A stretch of DNA of 64,000 nucleotides from JAEVLT01 sp050496765 (GTDB lineage: Bacteria > Bacillota > Bacilli > Bacillales > Cytobacillaceae), in assembly GCF_050496765.1 (NCBI RefSeq), contig NZ_JBNWEO010000018.1, positions 186,001 through 250,000 on the forward strand, written 5' to 3'. Below are positions 50,735-60,426 of the stretch, in pieces. How positions within the stretch are numbered: position 1 is the stretch's first letter; each line of letters opens with the position of its first letter. A model generated the notes under the pieces. That model had not been told where the DNA came from. It did no database searches and saw only the letters and a program-made list of their open reading frames with translations. The position numbers and the translations under genes are program-made.

Positions 50735-51928
50735 ATGAAGAATCAAAGGGCTTCCGGAACTTTTATGATCGTCCAGGGGACAAGCCTGTTGAAAAATAGT
50801 CTATATGTGCTGCTGTTTTTATTGCTCGTTTTTGCCATCAGCGGTTTATTAACTGCATTAAAACCGGGATATCGTCCAGTATCGTCTTCCGTCAATCAAG
50901 CTGCCAATGTGATTAGCGGGAAAATGCTTTATCAACTGATGGGCTGGGAAAACCATCATTTTCTTTCAGTCAGCAAAGATTTGGAAACAAGCCCTAAACT
51001 AACGAATTTAGTTTTTAAGCTATCCACTAATATTAATTTGAACGACCCGCGCAGCCTGCTTGGGAGGGAACTACCGGGATTTTATCAATTTGACGGGCAA
51101 ATTGTCGTTGCCGGTGAGGGAACAAATTATACAAATATGCCGATTGAATCAGCGCCGCCGGTTGAAATTATGAAAGCTGAACGCGAAGCATCGCTGCAAA
51201 ATGTGGAAAGCCTCAACCAAGCAAAACCTAAAGAAACATTACCGCCGCCAAAACAAACAACAGGGGGGCGCAAAGTTGTCTATCTTTACTTCACCCATAA
51301 TAGGGAGTCGTACTTGCCGTATTTAAAAGGCGTCACCGATCCAAATTTGGCCTATCATTCGCAAATCAATGTAACGAAAGTTGGTGACGAAATTCAAGCG
51401 CGACTGGCAGAAAACGGGATCGCAGCCGAAGTGGACAAAACGGATATTATGGGAAAAACAACGATGCCCAAAACGTACCAGGAGTCAGGAAAAGAAGTCC
51501 AAGCCGCGCTCGCTTCCAACCATGATTTGAAATACTTAATTGATATTCACCGTGATTCGCGCCGAAAGCCGCAGACAACTGTTGAAATCAATGGTCAATC
51601 CTATGCAAAGATCGCCTTCGTGATCGGCGGCAAAAATCCGAATTACGAAAAAAACTTGAAGCTGGCAACGGATCTTCACAACCTCATCAAAAAGAAATAT
51701 GGGGACGGTTTGAGCAGGGGAGTAATTGTTAAGCAAGAACCGGGATCAAACGGCGTGTACAACCAGAACTTGTCCGACAAGGCGATTCTAATCGAATTTG
51801 GCGGAGTTGATAATACTTTTGATGAACTTGACCGCTCAGCAGACGCTCTTGCAGATGCTTTCAGTGAATATTACTGGCAGGCAGAGAAGGTAAATCAAGG
51901 TACAAATCAGCCGGCTTCCCCACAATAA
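50735..51928 (+). CDS. spoIIP: Stage II sporulation protein P (amidase/endopeptidase)
   Basis: 397 residues: membrane anchor (LLKNSLYVLLFLLLVFAISGLL), linker, and the SpoIIP domain with YLYFTHNRESYLPYL, IDIHRDSRRK and LIEFGGVDNTFDELDRS. It cleaves peptidoglycan with SpoIID and SpoIIM during engulfment. GAGGTGG upstream of ATG 50735. Confidence 0.95.
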   Translation: MKNQRASGTFMIVQGTSLLKNSLYVLLFLLLVFAISGLLTALKPGYRPVSSSVNQAANVISGKMLYQLMGWENHHFLSVSKDLETSPKLTNLVFKLSTNINLNDPRSLLGRELPGFYQFDGQIVVAGEGTNYTNMPIESAPPVEIMKAEREASLQNVESLNQAKPKETLPPPKQTTGGRKVVYLYFTHNRESYLPYLKGVTDPNLAYHSQINVTKVGDEIQARLAENGIAAEVDKTDIMGKTTMPKTYQESGKEVQAALASNHDLKYLIDIHRDSRRKPQTTVEINGQSYAKIAFVIGGKNPNYEKNLKLATDLHNLIKKKYGDGLSRGVIVKQEPGSNGVYNQNLSDKAILIEFGGVDNTFDELDRSADALADAFSEYYWQAEKVNQGTNQPASPQ

Positions 51929-51944
51929 GGAGTTGAAGAAAGAA

Positions 51945-52262
51945 ATGAAGATGTTTATGCTGAAAAGTTTTGCGATTGCCTCGATTATGTTTATTTCTGT
52001 GCTGGCAGGCATCCAAATTGCCAATAACGGCTTGAATAAATTAAAGGGGCAGCCAGTGCAAACTACGATGACAAATCCGCCTATAAAAAGTAATAACGCC
52101 AATAGATCGACGGATCTTACGAGTCATAACCTGGAAGCGAAAAAACAAAAGCTTGAAGAAATCAATGGTCAAAATCTTTTTTCGGAAATGGGGAAAAAGG
52201 TGGCTGACGGGGTAGCAAACACCTCCAAGTCGCTGATCAACTCGATTACAAGCAACAACTAA
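51945..52262 (+). CDS. yqxA: YqxA-like DUF3679 membrane protein
   Basis: About 105 residues with one N-terminal membrane helix (SFAIASIMFISVLAGIQI), then a polar region ending LINSITSNN. Position after gpr-spoIIP matches yqxA of B. subtilis. Function unknown, probably sporulation-related by context. ATG 51945 is 12 bases after AAGGAG; TTG 51933 is immediately after it. Confidence 0.8.
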   Translation: MKMFMLKSFAIASIMFISVLAGIQIANNGLNKLKGQPVQTTMTNPPIKSNNANRSTDLTSHNLEAKKQKLEEINGQNLFSEMGKKVADGVANTSKSLINSITSNN

Positions 52263-52265
52263 AAT

Positions 52266-52292
52266 GCGGCGTCCAAAGCGGCGCCGTTTTTC
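52266..52292 (+). terminator. Terminator before lepA
   Basis: CGGCG / CGCCG stem followed by TTTTT. Confidence 0.7.
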
Positions 52293-52387
52293 CATTTCTG
52301 CATTCTCCAGTTTTCGTTGAATCTTTGTGCCGCTATTGCTATAATCAAAAATAGTGCACATGGGCGATTATAGTAGGAGTGAACCAC

Positions 52388-54223
52388 ATGAACAGAGAAC
52401 AAAAATTAACGAGACAAGCTAAAATACGAAATTTTTCGATTATTGCTCATATTGACCACGGAAAGTCTACGCTGGCTGACCGGATATTGGAAAAAACCAA
52501 TGCGCTTTCCTCCCGCGAAATGAAAGATCAACTCCTTGATTCAATGGACTTGGAACGGGAACGCGGAATTACCATCAAGCTAAATGCGGTTCAATTAAAA
52601 TATAAAGCAAAAGACGGTGAAGAATACATTTTCCATCTGATCGACACGCCGGGGCATGTAGACTTTACTTATGAAGTTTCCCGAAGTCTTGCTGCCTGTG
52701 AAGGTGCAATTCTAGTCGTCGATGCTGCTCAAGGAATTGAAGCCCAAACCCTTGCAAACGTCTATTTGGCGCTAGATAATAACTTGGAAATTCTTCCGGT
52801 AATCAACAAGATTGATCTGCCAAGTGCTGACCCTGAAAGAGTTCGCAGTGAAATTGAAGAAGTCATTGGCCTTGATGCGTCTGAAGCAGTACTTGCATCG
52901 GCGAAAGCAGGCATTGGGATAGAAGAAATTTTGGAACAAATCGTGAAAACCGTTCCGGCACCTTCAGGGGATCCGGACGCTCCGCTGAAAGCGTTGATTT
53001 TTGATTCGCTATATGATGCATACCGGGGTGTCGTAGCCTATATTCGGGTAATGGAAGGAACAGTAAAAGTCGGCGATCGAATCAAAATGATGGCAACGGG
53101 CAAAGAGTTTGAAGTCAATGAAATCGGTGTCTTTACACCGAAAGCGGTTCTTTGTGATGAATTAACCGTTGGCGATGTTGGCTTTTTAACAGCTTCAATT
53201 AAAAATGTCAGCGATACGCGTGTCGGCGATACGATTACAAACGCAAAAAATGGAGCAACAGAGCCGCTTCCAGGGTACCGAAAATTAAATCCAATGGTGT
53301 ATTGCGGGTTGTATCCAATTGATACCGCCAAGTTCAATGATTTAAGAGAGGCGCTTGAAAAGCTGCAGCTAAACGATGCTGCCCTCCAATTCGAGCCCGA
53401 GACTTCCCAGGCTTTAGGTTTCGGATTCCGCTGCGGCTTCCTTGGTCTCCTTCATATGGAAATTATCCAAGAGCGGATTGAGCGGGAATTTACTATTGAC
53501 CTGATTACAACGGCTCCAAGCGTTATCTACCATGTGATCATGACTGATGGAACCGAAATCCGGGTCGACAATCCTTCCGATATGCCAGATCCGCAAAAAA
53601 TGGATCGCGTGGAAGAGCCATATGTGAAAGCAACCATGATGGCGCCAAACGATTACGTCGGTGCCATTATGGAGCTTTCCCAATCAAAGCGCGGGAATTT
53701 TATCGATATGCAGTACTTGAGCGAAAACCGCGTTTCGATCGTCTATGAAATTCCGCTTGCCGAGATCGTGTACGATTTCTTTGATCAATTAAAATCGAGC
53801 ACGAAAGGATATGCCTCATTTGATTACGAATTAATCGGCTACAAACCTTCACAGCTTGTGAAGATGGATATTTTATTAAATGGTGAAAAAGTTGATGCGC
53901 TCAGCTTTATTGTTCACAAAGACTTTGCATATGACCGCGGCAAAGTCATTGTTGAAAAATTAAAGGAATTAATACCGAGACAGCAATTCGAGGTGCCAGT
54001 TCAAGCTGCCGTCGGCCAAAAAATTGTTGCTCGCTCCACGATCAAAGCGATGCGTAAAAATGTATTGGCCAAATGCTATGGCGGTGACATCTCCCGGAAA
54101 CGCAAGTTGTTGGAAAAGCAAAAAGAAGGGAAAAAGCGCATGAAACAGGTCGGTTCTGTTGAGGTACCGCAAGAAGCGTTTATGGCTGTTTTGAAAATGG
54201 ACGACAACAATCCAAAAAAATAA
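52388..54223 (+). CDS. lepA: Elongation factor 4 (LepA)
   Basis: 611-residue translational GTPase: P-loop AHIDHGKST, switch I RGITIKL, DTPGHVD, NKIDLP, SAK; ends with the LepA-specific C-terminal domain (RKRKLLEKQKEGKKRMKQVG). Back-translocates or remodels stalled ribosomes. ATG 52388 with AGGAGTG upstream. Confidence 0.97.
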   Translation: MNREQKLTRQAKIRNFSIIAHIDHGKSTLADRILEKTNALSSREMKDQLLDSMDLERERGITIKLNAVQLKYKAKDGEEYIFHLIDTPGHVDFTYEVSRSLAACEGAILVVDAAQGIEAQTLANVYLALDNNLEILPVINKIDLPSADPERVRSEIEEVIGLDASEAVLASAKAGIGIEEILEQIVKTVPAPSGDPDAPLKALIFDSLYDAYRGVVAYIRVMEGTVKVGDRIKMMATGKEFEVNEIGVFTPKAVLCDELTVGDVGFLTASIKNVSDTRVGDTITNAKNGATEPLPGYRKLNPMVYCGLYPIDTAKFNDLREALEKLQLNDAALQFEPETSQALGFGFRCGFLGLLHMEIIQERIEREFTIDLITTAPSVIYHVIMTDGTEIRVDNPSDMPDPQKMDRVEEPYVKATMMAPNDYVGAIMELSQSKRGNFIDMQYLSENRVSIVYEIPLAEIVYDFFDQLKSSTKGYASFDYELIGYKPSQLVKMDILLNGEKVDALSFIVHKDFAYDRGKVIVEKLKELIPRQQFEVPVQAAVGQKIVARSTIKAMRKNVLAKCYGGDISRKRKLLEKQKEGKKRMKQVGSVEVPQEAFMAVLKMDDNNPKK

Positions 54224-54229
54224 ACAAAT

Positions 54230-54275
54230 GGGAGGTTGAAGATGCCTGATATGGGTGACTTCTGCCTCCTTTGTT
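54230..54275 (+). terminator. Probable terminator after lepA
   Basis: GGAGG-TT-GAAG / CTTC-TG-CCTCC stem followed by TTTGTTCTT. Confidence 0.65.
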
Positions 54276-54292
54276 CTTAAGAAGGTGAAAAC

Positions 54293-55429
54293 ATGGTTAA
54301 AGCCGCATATCTTCATATCCCGTTTTGCGAGCATATTTGCCATTATTGCGATTTTAATAAGGTGTTTTTAAAAGGGCAGCCTGTTGATGCGTATTTGCAG
54401 GCTATTGATCAGGAAATGAAGCTGACCGTTACAAGACGTCAAAGCGAACCGCTGAAAACAATTTTTGTCGGCGGTGGAACGCCTACATCGCTGAATGAAA
54501 AACAGCTTTATACGTTTTGCGAAAGCATTCTGCAAAACCTGCAAAAGGAAAAGCAAACAGAGTTTACCTTCGAGGCGAACCCTGGCGATTTAACAAAAGA
54601 GAAATTGCAGATCATGCAACAGGCAGGAGTCAACCGGCTCAGCCTTGGTGTACAAACTTTTAACGATGAACTGTTAAAAAAAATCGGCAGGGTGCACCGC
54701 GCAAAAGATGTTTTCACCTCGGTAGCCAATGCAAAAGAAATAGGATTTGAAAACATCAGCATCGATTTGATTTTTAGTTTGCCAGGACAAACCATTTCCG
54801 ATTTTAACGATACGCTTGCCAAAGCATTTTCTTTGAACGTGACCCATTATTCAGGCTACTCGCTCATCATTGAGCCGAAAACAGTTTTTTATAATTTAAT
54901 GAAAAAGGGAAAGCTCCATACGCCGGGGGAAGATGTGGAAGCAGAAATGTATGAATTGCTGATGGAGCAAATGGAATTAAATGGATTACATCAATATGAA
55001 ATTAGCAACTTTGCCAAGCCGGGTTTTGAGAGCAGGCATAATTTAACTTATTGGAACAATGATCCTTATTATGGATTCGGTGCCGGTGCCCATAGTTATG
55101 TAAATGGATGGCGCCGTTCAAATATCGGTCCGTTAAAAAAATACCTTGATTCCATTCAAAGGGGACAGCTCCCCATTTTTGAAGAACATTTTGTAACGAA
55201 GCCAGAACAAATGGAGGAGGAAATGTTTTTAGGATTGCGGAAAACAAAAGGGGTTTCGATTGAGAAATTCCATGAAAAATTTCAAATGAACCCGCTGGAT
55301 CATTTTCAAGCTGAAATTGAACAATTAAAAGAAAAAGGCTGGATTGAAGTTGCCGATGGTTTTATTTATTTGACAAAAGTAGGAAGGCTTTTGGGCGATG
55401 AAGTATTTCAATCATTTTTAGGTGCCTAA
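54293..55429 (+). CDS. hemW: HemW, radical SAM heme chaperone-type protein
   Basis: 378 residues. Radical SAM cluster motif CEHICHYCDF, VGGGTPTSL, and FEANPGDLTKEKL. It lacks the extended N-terminus of HemN, fitting HemW, which inserts or transfers heme rather than oxidising coproporphyrinogen. AAGGTG upstream of ATG 54293. Confidence 0.92.
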   Translation: MVKAAYLHIPFCEHICHYCDFNKVFLKGQPVDAYLQAIDQEMKLTVTRRQSEPLKTIFVGGGTPTSLNEKQLYTFCESILQNLQKEKQTEFTFEANPGDLTKEKLQIMQQAGVNRLSLGVQTFNDELLKKIGRVHRAKDVFTSVANAKEIGFENISIDLIFSLPGQTISDFNDTLAKAFSLNVTHYSGYSLIIEPKTVFYNLMKKGKLHTPGEDVEAEMYELLMEQMELNGLHQYEISNFAKPGFESRHNLTYWNNDPYYGFGAGAHSYVNGWRRSNIGPLKKYLDSIQRGQLPIFEEHFVTKPEQMEEEMFLGLRKTKGVSIEKFHEKFQMNPLDHFQAEIEQLKEKGWIEVADGFIYLTKVGRLLGDEVFQSFLGA

Positions 55430-55432
55430 TCA

Positions 55433-55461
55433 TTGACACTCACGGCCTATTTTGATAATTT
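55433..55461 (+). promoter_or_regulatory. Sigma-A promoter of the hrcA operon
   Basis: TTGACA (55433-55438) and TAATTT at 55456-55461 with a 17-base spacer (GATAAT 55454-55459 is an alternative), just upstream of CIRCE. Confidence 0.75.
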
Positions 55462-55471
55462 ATTAGTAGAT

Positions 55472-55498
55472 TTAGCACTCATTAACAAAGAGTGCTAA
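55472..55498 (+). promoter_or_regulatory. CIRCE operator
   Basis: TTAGCACTC-N9-GAGTGCTAA, a perfect match to the HrcA operator consensus. HrcA bound here represses the hrcA-grpE-dnaK-dnaJ genes. Confidence 0.98.
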
Positions 55499-55513
55499 CA
55501 GAGGTGATGCAAA

Positions 55514-56545
55514 TTGTTAACAGCTCGTCAATTGTTAATTCTTCAAGTGATTGTTGATGACTTTATTCAATCTGCTCAGCCCGTTGGTTCAAGAAGTCTG
55601 TCGAAAAAAGAGGAGATCTCATTTAGTTCAGCAACAATCCGAAATGAAATGGCAGATTTGGAAGAGCTTGGGTTTATCGAAAAGACCCACACCTCATCAG
55701 GACGGGTTCCGTCTGAAAAAGGGTATCGCTATTATGTGGATCATTTGCTTTCTCCGCAGACATTGAATCGGCATGATATTGTGAAAATTAAATCCATTTT
55801 TGCTGAGAAAATTTTTGAGTTTGAAAAAATTATTCAAAAATCAGCGCAGATCATGTCGGAGCTGACCAATTATACTTCAATTGTTCTCGGCCCAGATGTC
55901 GGTGTCAATAAATTGAAGAAAGTCCAAATTATTCCGCTAAATAAAGAAACAGCTGTAGCGATTTTTGTGACAGATACCGGTCATGTGGAAAATCGAACTT
56001 TCCATCTTCCTCCCTCGATTGATGCGAGTGAATTGGAGCGAATGGTCAATATTTTAAATGAACGTCTGGCAAATGCTCCGCTTGAAGAACTAAACAATAA
56101 AATTTATAAAGAAGTAGCTACATTGCTGCGCCAGCATATTCAAAACGTTGATATTTTGATGCACACCATCGCCGATGTTTTTAAAATGCCGGTGAACGAA
56201 AAATTGTTTTTTGCGGGCAAAACCAATATTTTAAGCCAGCCGGATTTCCATGACCTCTCAAAAATCCGGACATTGATGAACATGATTGAGCATGAAGAGT
56301 GGATCTATGACCTGATTAAAAAGAACCCTGCTGGAATCAATGTGAAAATTGGCAGGGAGAACAACAATTTGGCAATGGAAAATTGCAGTTTGATTACGGC
56401 AACGTATTCAATTGGTACAGAAAAAATAGGAACAATCGCGATTTTAGGCCCGACGCGGATGGAATATTCACGGGTAATTAGTTTGTTGCAGTTTTTAAGC
56501 AAAGACTTAACCGCAACCCTTACGAAATTGTATCAAAATAATTAA
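55514..56545 (+). CDS. hrcA: Heat-inducible transcription repressor HrcA
   Basis: 343 residues: winged helix (MLTARQLLILQVIVDDFIQS, SSATIRNEMADLEELGF), then a GAF-like dimerisation region. Binds CIRCE and needs GroE activity. TTG 55514 with GAGGTG upstream; autoregulated. Confidence 0.96.
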   Translation: MLTARQLLILQVIVDDFIQSAQPVGSRSLSKKEEISFSSATIRNEMADLEELGFIEKTHTSSGRVPSEKGYRYYVDHLLSPQTLNRHDIVKIKSIFAEKIFEFEKIIQKSAQIMSELTNYTSIVLGPDVGVNKLKKVQIIPLNKETAVAIFVTDTGHVENRTFHLPPSIDASELERMVNILNERLANAPLEELNNKIYKEVATLLRQHIQNVDILMHTIADVFKMPVNEKLFFAGKTNILSQPDFHDLSKIRTLMNMIEHEEWIYDLIKKNPAGINVKIGRENNNLAMENCSLITATYSIGTEKIGTIAILGPTRMEYSRVISLLQFLSKDLTATLTKLYQNN

Positions 56546-56639
56546 CGCTGGGGATATTGTTAAGGGTGACTGCCGATAGGATCTTGAAGAAGATTATTCC
56601 GATTCATTATATAGATATCTTTTAAGGGAGGTGAGTAAG

Positions 56640-57251
56640 TTGACAATCGAAAAAGATCAATCAGTAGAAGAAGCAGCAGAGATTCAATCCGCTGAACTTC
56701 CCGAAAACGAAAGTGAGAATGAAACAACTGTTTCAAGTGAAGCGGAAGCTGTTAAGGAAGAACAAATAGAGCTTTCCATAGAAGATCAGCTGTCCGTATT
56801 GAAAGAGAAAAATGCTGAGCTTGAAAAGAAGCTGGAAGAGGCCGATAACCGCTATCTTCGATTGCAGGCTGATTTTGATAATTTCCGCCGCCGCACTAGA
56901 TTGGAAGCTGAAGCGAGCGAAAAATATAAAGCACAAAAATTAATTACCGAATTGCTGCCGGCAGTTGATAATTTTGAACGTGCTTTAAAAACAGAAGTTG
57001 ATCATGAGCAGGCAAAAGCATTATTGCAAGGGATGGAAATGGTCTACCGCGGCCTTTTAGATGCTCTTACAAAAGAAGGACTGCAGGCCATTGAAGCAGT
57101 TGGAAAAGACTTTGACCCGCATCTTCATCAGGCAGTTATGCAGGGGGAAGATGAAAACTTTGCATCAAATACAGTTATTGAAGAGTTCCAAAAAGGGTAT
57201 ATGCTAAAGGATAAAGTCATTCGTCCTTCGATGGTAAAAGTCAATCAGTAA
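56640..57251 (+). CDS. grpE: Nucleotide exchange factor GrpE
   Basis: 203 residues: acidic disordered N-terminus, a long coiled coil (about 60-125), and the beta-wing GKDFDPHLHQAVMQGED. Releases ADP from DnaK. TTG 56640 is 7 bases after GGAGGTG; GTG 56631 overlaps that site. Confidence 0.95.
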   Translation: MTIEKDQSVEEAAEIQSAELPENESENETTVSSEAEAVKEEQIELSIEDQLSVLKEKNAELEKKLEEADNRYLRLQADFDNFRRRTRLEAEASEKYKAQKLITELLPAVDNFERALKTEVDHEQAKALLQGMEMVYRGLLDALTKEGLQAIEAVGKDFDPHLHQAVMQGEDENFASNTVIEEFQKGYMLKDKVIRPSMVKVNQ

Positions 57252-57283
57252 GGACTACATAGAAAGATTAGGAGGAAAAGGCT

Positions 57284-59116
57284 ATGAGTAAAATTATTGG
57301 AATCGACTTAGGAACAACCAACTCCTGTGTTGCTGTTCTTGAAGGCGGAGAGCCAAAAGTAATTCCAAATCCAGAAGGAAACCGAACAACACCATCGGTT
57401 GTTGCATTTAAAAATGGCGAGCGCCAAGTAGGTGAAGTTGCCAAGCGTCAGGCTATTACGAACCCGAACACGATTATTTCGATTAAGCGCCATATGGGTA
57501 CTGACTACAAAGTGGAAATTGAGGGGAAAAAGTATACTCCACAAGAAGTTTCGGCAATTATTTTACAATATTTGAAGTCCTATGCCGAAGACTACCTTGG
57601 CGAGCCGGTAACAAAAGCGGTTATTACCGTTCCGGCCTATTTTAATGATGCAGAGCGCCAAGCTACAAAAGATGCCGGTAAAATTGCCGGATTGGAAGTA
57701 GAACGGATCATCAACGAGCCGACAGCAGCAGCGCTTGCCTATGGTTTGGATAAAACCGAGCAAGACCAAACCATCCTGGTTTATGACCTTGGCGGCGGTA
57801 CATTTGACGTTTCAATCCTTGAACTGGGCGACGGTGTTTTTGAAGTTAAAGCAACTGCAGGGGATAACCGTCTAGGCGGTGATGATTTTGACCAAGTCAT
57901 CATTAACTACCTTGTTGATGAATTCAAGAAAGAAAACGGCATTGATCTTTCGCAAGATAAAATGGCGCTGCAGCGTTTAAAAGATGCGGCTGAAAAGGCA
58001 AAAAAAGACTTATCGGGTGTTACCACTACCCAAATTTCCTTGCCATTTATTACGGCAGGTTCTGCAGGCCCGCTTCACCTTGAAGTCTCTTTATCAAGAG
58101 CAAAATTTGATGAGTTGACTGCCCACCTTGTCGAACGCACAATGGGGCCGGTTCGTCAAGCGTTAAGCGATGCTGGTTTAAGCCCGGCAGATCTTGATAA
58201 AGTCATCCTGGTCGGGGGGTCAACGCGGATTCCGGCAGTACAGGAAGCAATCAAAAAAGCGACGGGTAAGGAGCCGCACCGCGGTGTTAACCCTGACGAA
58301 GTTGTTGCAATGGGTGCAGCGATCCAGGGTGGTGTCATCACAGGCGATGTCAAAGATGTTGTCTTGCTTGACGTAACACCTCTCTCCCTTGGAATTGAAA
58401 CGATGGGCGGGGTATTTACGAAATTAATCGAACGCAATACAACGATTCCAACATCAAAATCACAAGTGTTCTCAACTGCAGCTGATAATCAAACAGCGGT
58501 TGATATTCATGTTCTTCAAGGGGAGCGCCCAATGGCATCCGACAATAAAACGCTTGGCCGTTTCCAATTATCGGATATTCCACCGGCACCACGCGGAATC
58601 CCGCAAATTGAAGTAACCTTTGATATTGATAAAAACGGTATTGTAAATGTGCGTGCAAAAGATCTTGGCACAAACAAAGAGCAGCAAATTACGATTAAAT
58701 CATCAACTGGCCTTTCAGATGAAGAAATTCAAAAAATGGTAAGAGAAGCAGAAGAAAATGCGGATGCGGACAAGAAACGCAAAGAAGAAGTGGAGCTTCG
58801 CAACGAAGCCGATCAGCTTGTGTTTACAACCGATAAAACGTTAAAAGATCTTGAAGGCAAAGTGGATGCAGCAGAAGTCGCAAAAGCTAATGAGGCAAAA
58901 GATGCGTTAAAAGCTGCCATTGAGAAAAACGATTTGGAAGAGATTCGTTCGAAAAAGGATGCACTCCAAGAAATCGTTCAAACCTTATCGGTTAAGCTTT
59001 ATGAAGAAGCAGCCAAACAAGCTCAAGCGCAGCAAGGTGCAGAAGGCCAAGGAAACACTGGCAAAGATGACAATGTAGTCGATGCGGAATTTGAAGAAGT
59101 GAAAGACGATAAATAA
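57284..59116 (+). CDS. dnaK: Chaperone DnaK (Hsp70)
   Basis: 610 residues. Nucleotide-binding domain with GIDLGTTNSCVAV, DLGGGTFDVSIL and VGGSTRIPAV; substrate-binding domain with ERNTTIPTSKSQVFSTAADNQ; C-terminal helical lid ending with the acidic DDNVVDAEFEEVKDDK tail. AGGAGG upstream. Confidence 0.98.
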   Translation: MSKIIGIDLGTTNSCVAVLEGGEPKVIPNPEGNRTTPSVVAFKNGERQVGEVAKRQAITNPNTIISIKRHMGTDYKVEIEGKKYTPQEVSAIILQYLKSYAEDYLGEPVTKAVITVPAYFNDAERQATKDAGKIAGLEVERIINEPTAAALAYGLDKTEQDQTILVYDLGGGTFDVSILELGDGVFEVKATAGDNRLGGDDFDQVIINYLVDEFKKENGIDLSQDKMALQRLKDAAEKAKKDLSGVTTTQISLPFITAGSAGPLHLEVSLSRAKFDELTAHLVERTMGPVRQALSDAGLSPADLDKVILVGGSTRIPAVQEAIKKATGKEPHRGVNPDEVVAMGAAIQGGVITGDVKDVVLLDVTPLSLGIETMGGVFTKLIERNTTIPTSKSQVFSTAADNQTAVDIHVLQGERPMASDNKTLGRFQLSDIPPAPRGIPQIEVTFDIDKNGIVNVRAKDLGTNKEQQITIKSSTGLSDEEIQKMVREAEENADADKKRKEEVELRNEADQLVFTTDKTLKDLEGKVDAAEVAKANEAKDALKAAIEKNDLEEIRSKKDALQEIVQTLSVKLYEEAAKQAQAQQGAEGQGNTGKDDNVVDAEFEEVKDDK

Positions 59117-59134
59117 TCGCCGCCCAACTTGGAG

Positions 59135-59170
59135 AAAGTCAAAGTCAGTCTAGAGGCTTTGGCTTTTTCT
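59135..59170 (+). terminator. Terminator after dnaK
   Basis: AGTCAAAG / CTTTGGCT stem followed by TTTTC; partial, since dnaJ has its own promoter. Confidence 0.6.
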
Positions 59171-59220
59171 TTGGACTGGAACAATGGCGAAACTGTCAAA
59201 CTCGCATCGAATGTTCAATA

Positions 59221-59250
59221 TTGCAAATAACATCCTTTGGATGGTAGAAT
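59221..59250 (+). promoter_or_regulatory. Sigma-A-like promoter of dnaJ
   Basis: TTGCAA (59221-59226), 18-base spacer, TAGAAT (59245-59250), 34 bases before dnaJ. Confidence 0.6.
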
Positions 59251-59283
59251 AATCTTTATGTGACAGATTCGGGAGTGGTAATC

Positions 59284-60408
59284 ATGAGCAAGCGGGATTA
59301 CTATGAAGTGCTTGGTGTAAGCAAAAGCGCTTCTAAGGATGAAATCAAGAAAGCTTATCGCAAACTTTCAAAAAAATATCATCCGGACATTAATAAAGAG
59401 CCGGATGCGGCAGAAAAATTTAAAGAAGTGAAAGAAGCATATGAAACATTAACCGATGACCAAAAACGGGCGCACTACGATCAATTTGGCCATACAGATC
59501 CAAACCAAGGTTTTGGCGGCGGCGCTGATTTTGGCGGATTCGGCGGCTTTGAAGATATTTTCAATACGTTCTTTGGCGGCGGAGGATCGAGAAGGCGTGA
59601 TCCGAATGCACCTAGACAAGGTGCAGATCTGCAATATACCATGACGCTTTCATTTGAAGAAGCAGCATTTGGCAAAGAGACAGACATTGAAATTCCGCGT
59701 GAAGAGACATGTGAAACATGTAATGGAACCGGAGCCAAGCCAGGGACGAAGCCGGATACATGCCAGCATTGCCATGGCACAGGGCAGTTAAATGTGGAGC
59801 AAAGCACGCCGTTTGGTAAAATCGTTAACCGCCGTGTCTGCCATTACTGCAACGGAACTGGAAAAGAGATTAAACACAAATGTTCCACTTGCGGAGGCAC
59901 GGGCAAGGTGAAAAAGCACCGAAAAATACATGTGAAAATCCCTGCCGGTATCGATGATGGCCAGCAGCTTCGCATGGCAGGACAAGGGGAAGCCGGAACA
60001 AATGGCGGGCCAGCCGGTGATTTGTACATTGTCTTTAATGTTCGATCCCATGAGTTTTTCGAACGGGATGGCGACGATATATATTGTGAAATGCCGATTA
60101 CCTTTGTTCAAGCTTCATTAGGTGACGAAATTGAAGTGCCAACATTGCACGGTAAAGTAAAACTGAAAATTCCTGCGGGAACGCAAACGGGAACAAGATT
60201 CCGTTTAAAAGGAAAAGGGGTTCCAAATGTTCGCGGCTATGGTGTTGGCGATCAGCATATTCAAGTGCGCATTCTCACTCCAACAAAGCTTTCCGATAAG
60301 CAAAAGCAGCTGTTAAGAGAATTTGCGGAAATCAGCGGAAAAGCACCGATTGGCGAACATGAAGAAAGCTTTTTTTCAAAAGTAAAACGAGCCTTTACAG
60401 GCGAGTAA
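59284..60408 (+). CDS. dnaJ: Co-chaperone DnaJ (Hsp40)
   Basis: 374 residues: J domain with HPD in YHPDINKEP, Gly/Phe-rich linker (GFGGGADFGGFGGF), four CxxCxGxG zinc repeats (CETCNGTG, CQHCHGTG, CHYCNGTG, CSTCGGTG) and the C-terminal substrate domain. Stimulates DnaK ATPase. ATG 59284. Confidence 0.98.
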   Translation: MSKRDYYEVLGVSKSASKDEIKKAYRKLSKKYHPDINKEPDAAEKFKEVKEAYETLTDDQKRAHYDQFGHTDPNQGFGGGADFGGFGGFEDIFNTFFGGGGSRRRDPNAPRQGADLQYTMTLSFEEAAFGKETDIEIPREETCETCNGTGAKPGTKPDTCQHCHGTGQLNVEQSTPFGKIVNRRVCHYCNGTGKEIKHKCSTCGGTGKVKKHRKIHVKIPAGIDDGQQLRMAGQGEAGTNGGPAGDLYIVFNVRSHEFFERDGDDIYCEMPITFVQASLGDEIEVPTLHGKVKLKIPAGTQTGTRFRLKGKGVPNVRGYGVGDQHIQVRILTPTKLSDKQKQLLREFAEISGKAPIGEHEESFFSKVKRAFTGE

Positions 60409-60426
60409 GGATTGGAGTTGGTAGAA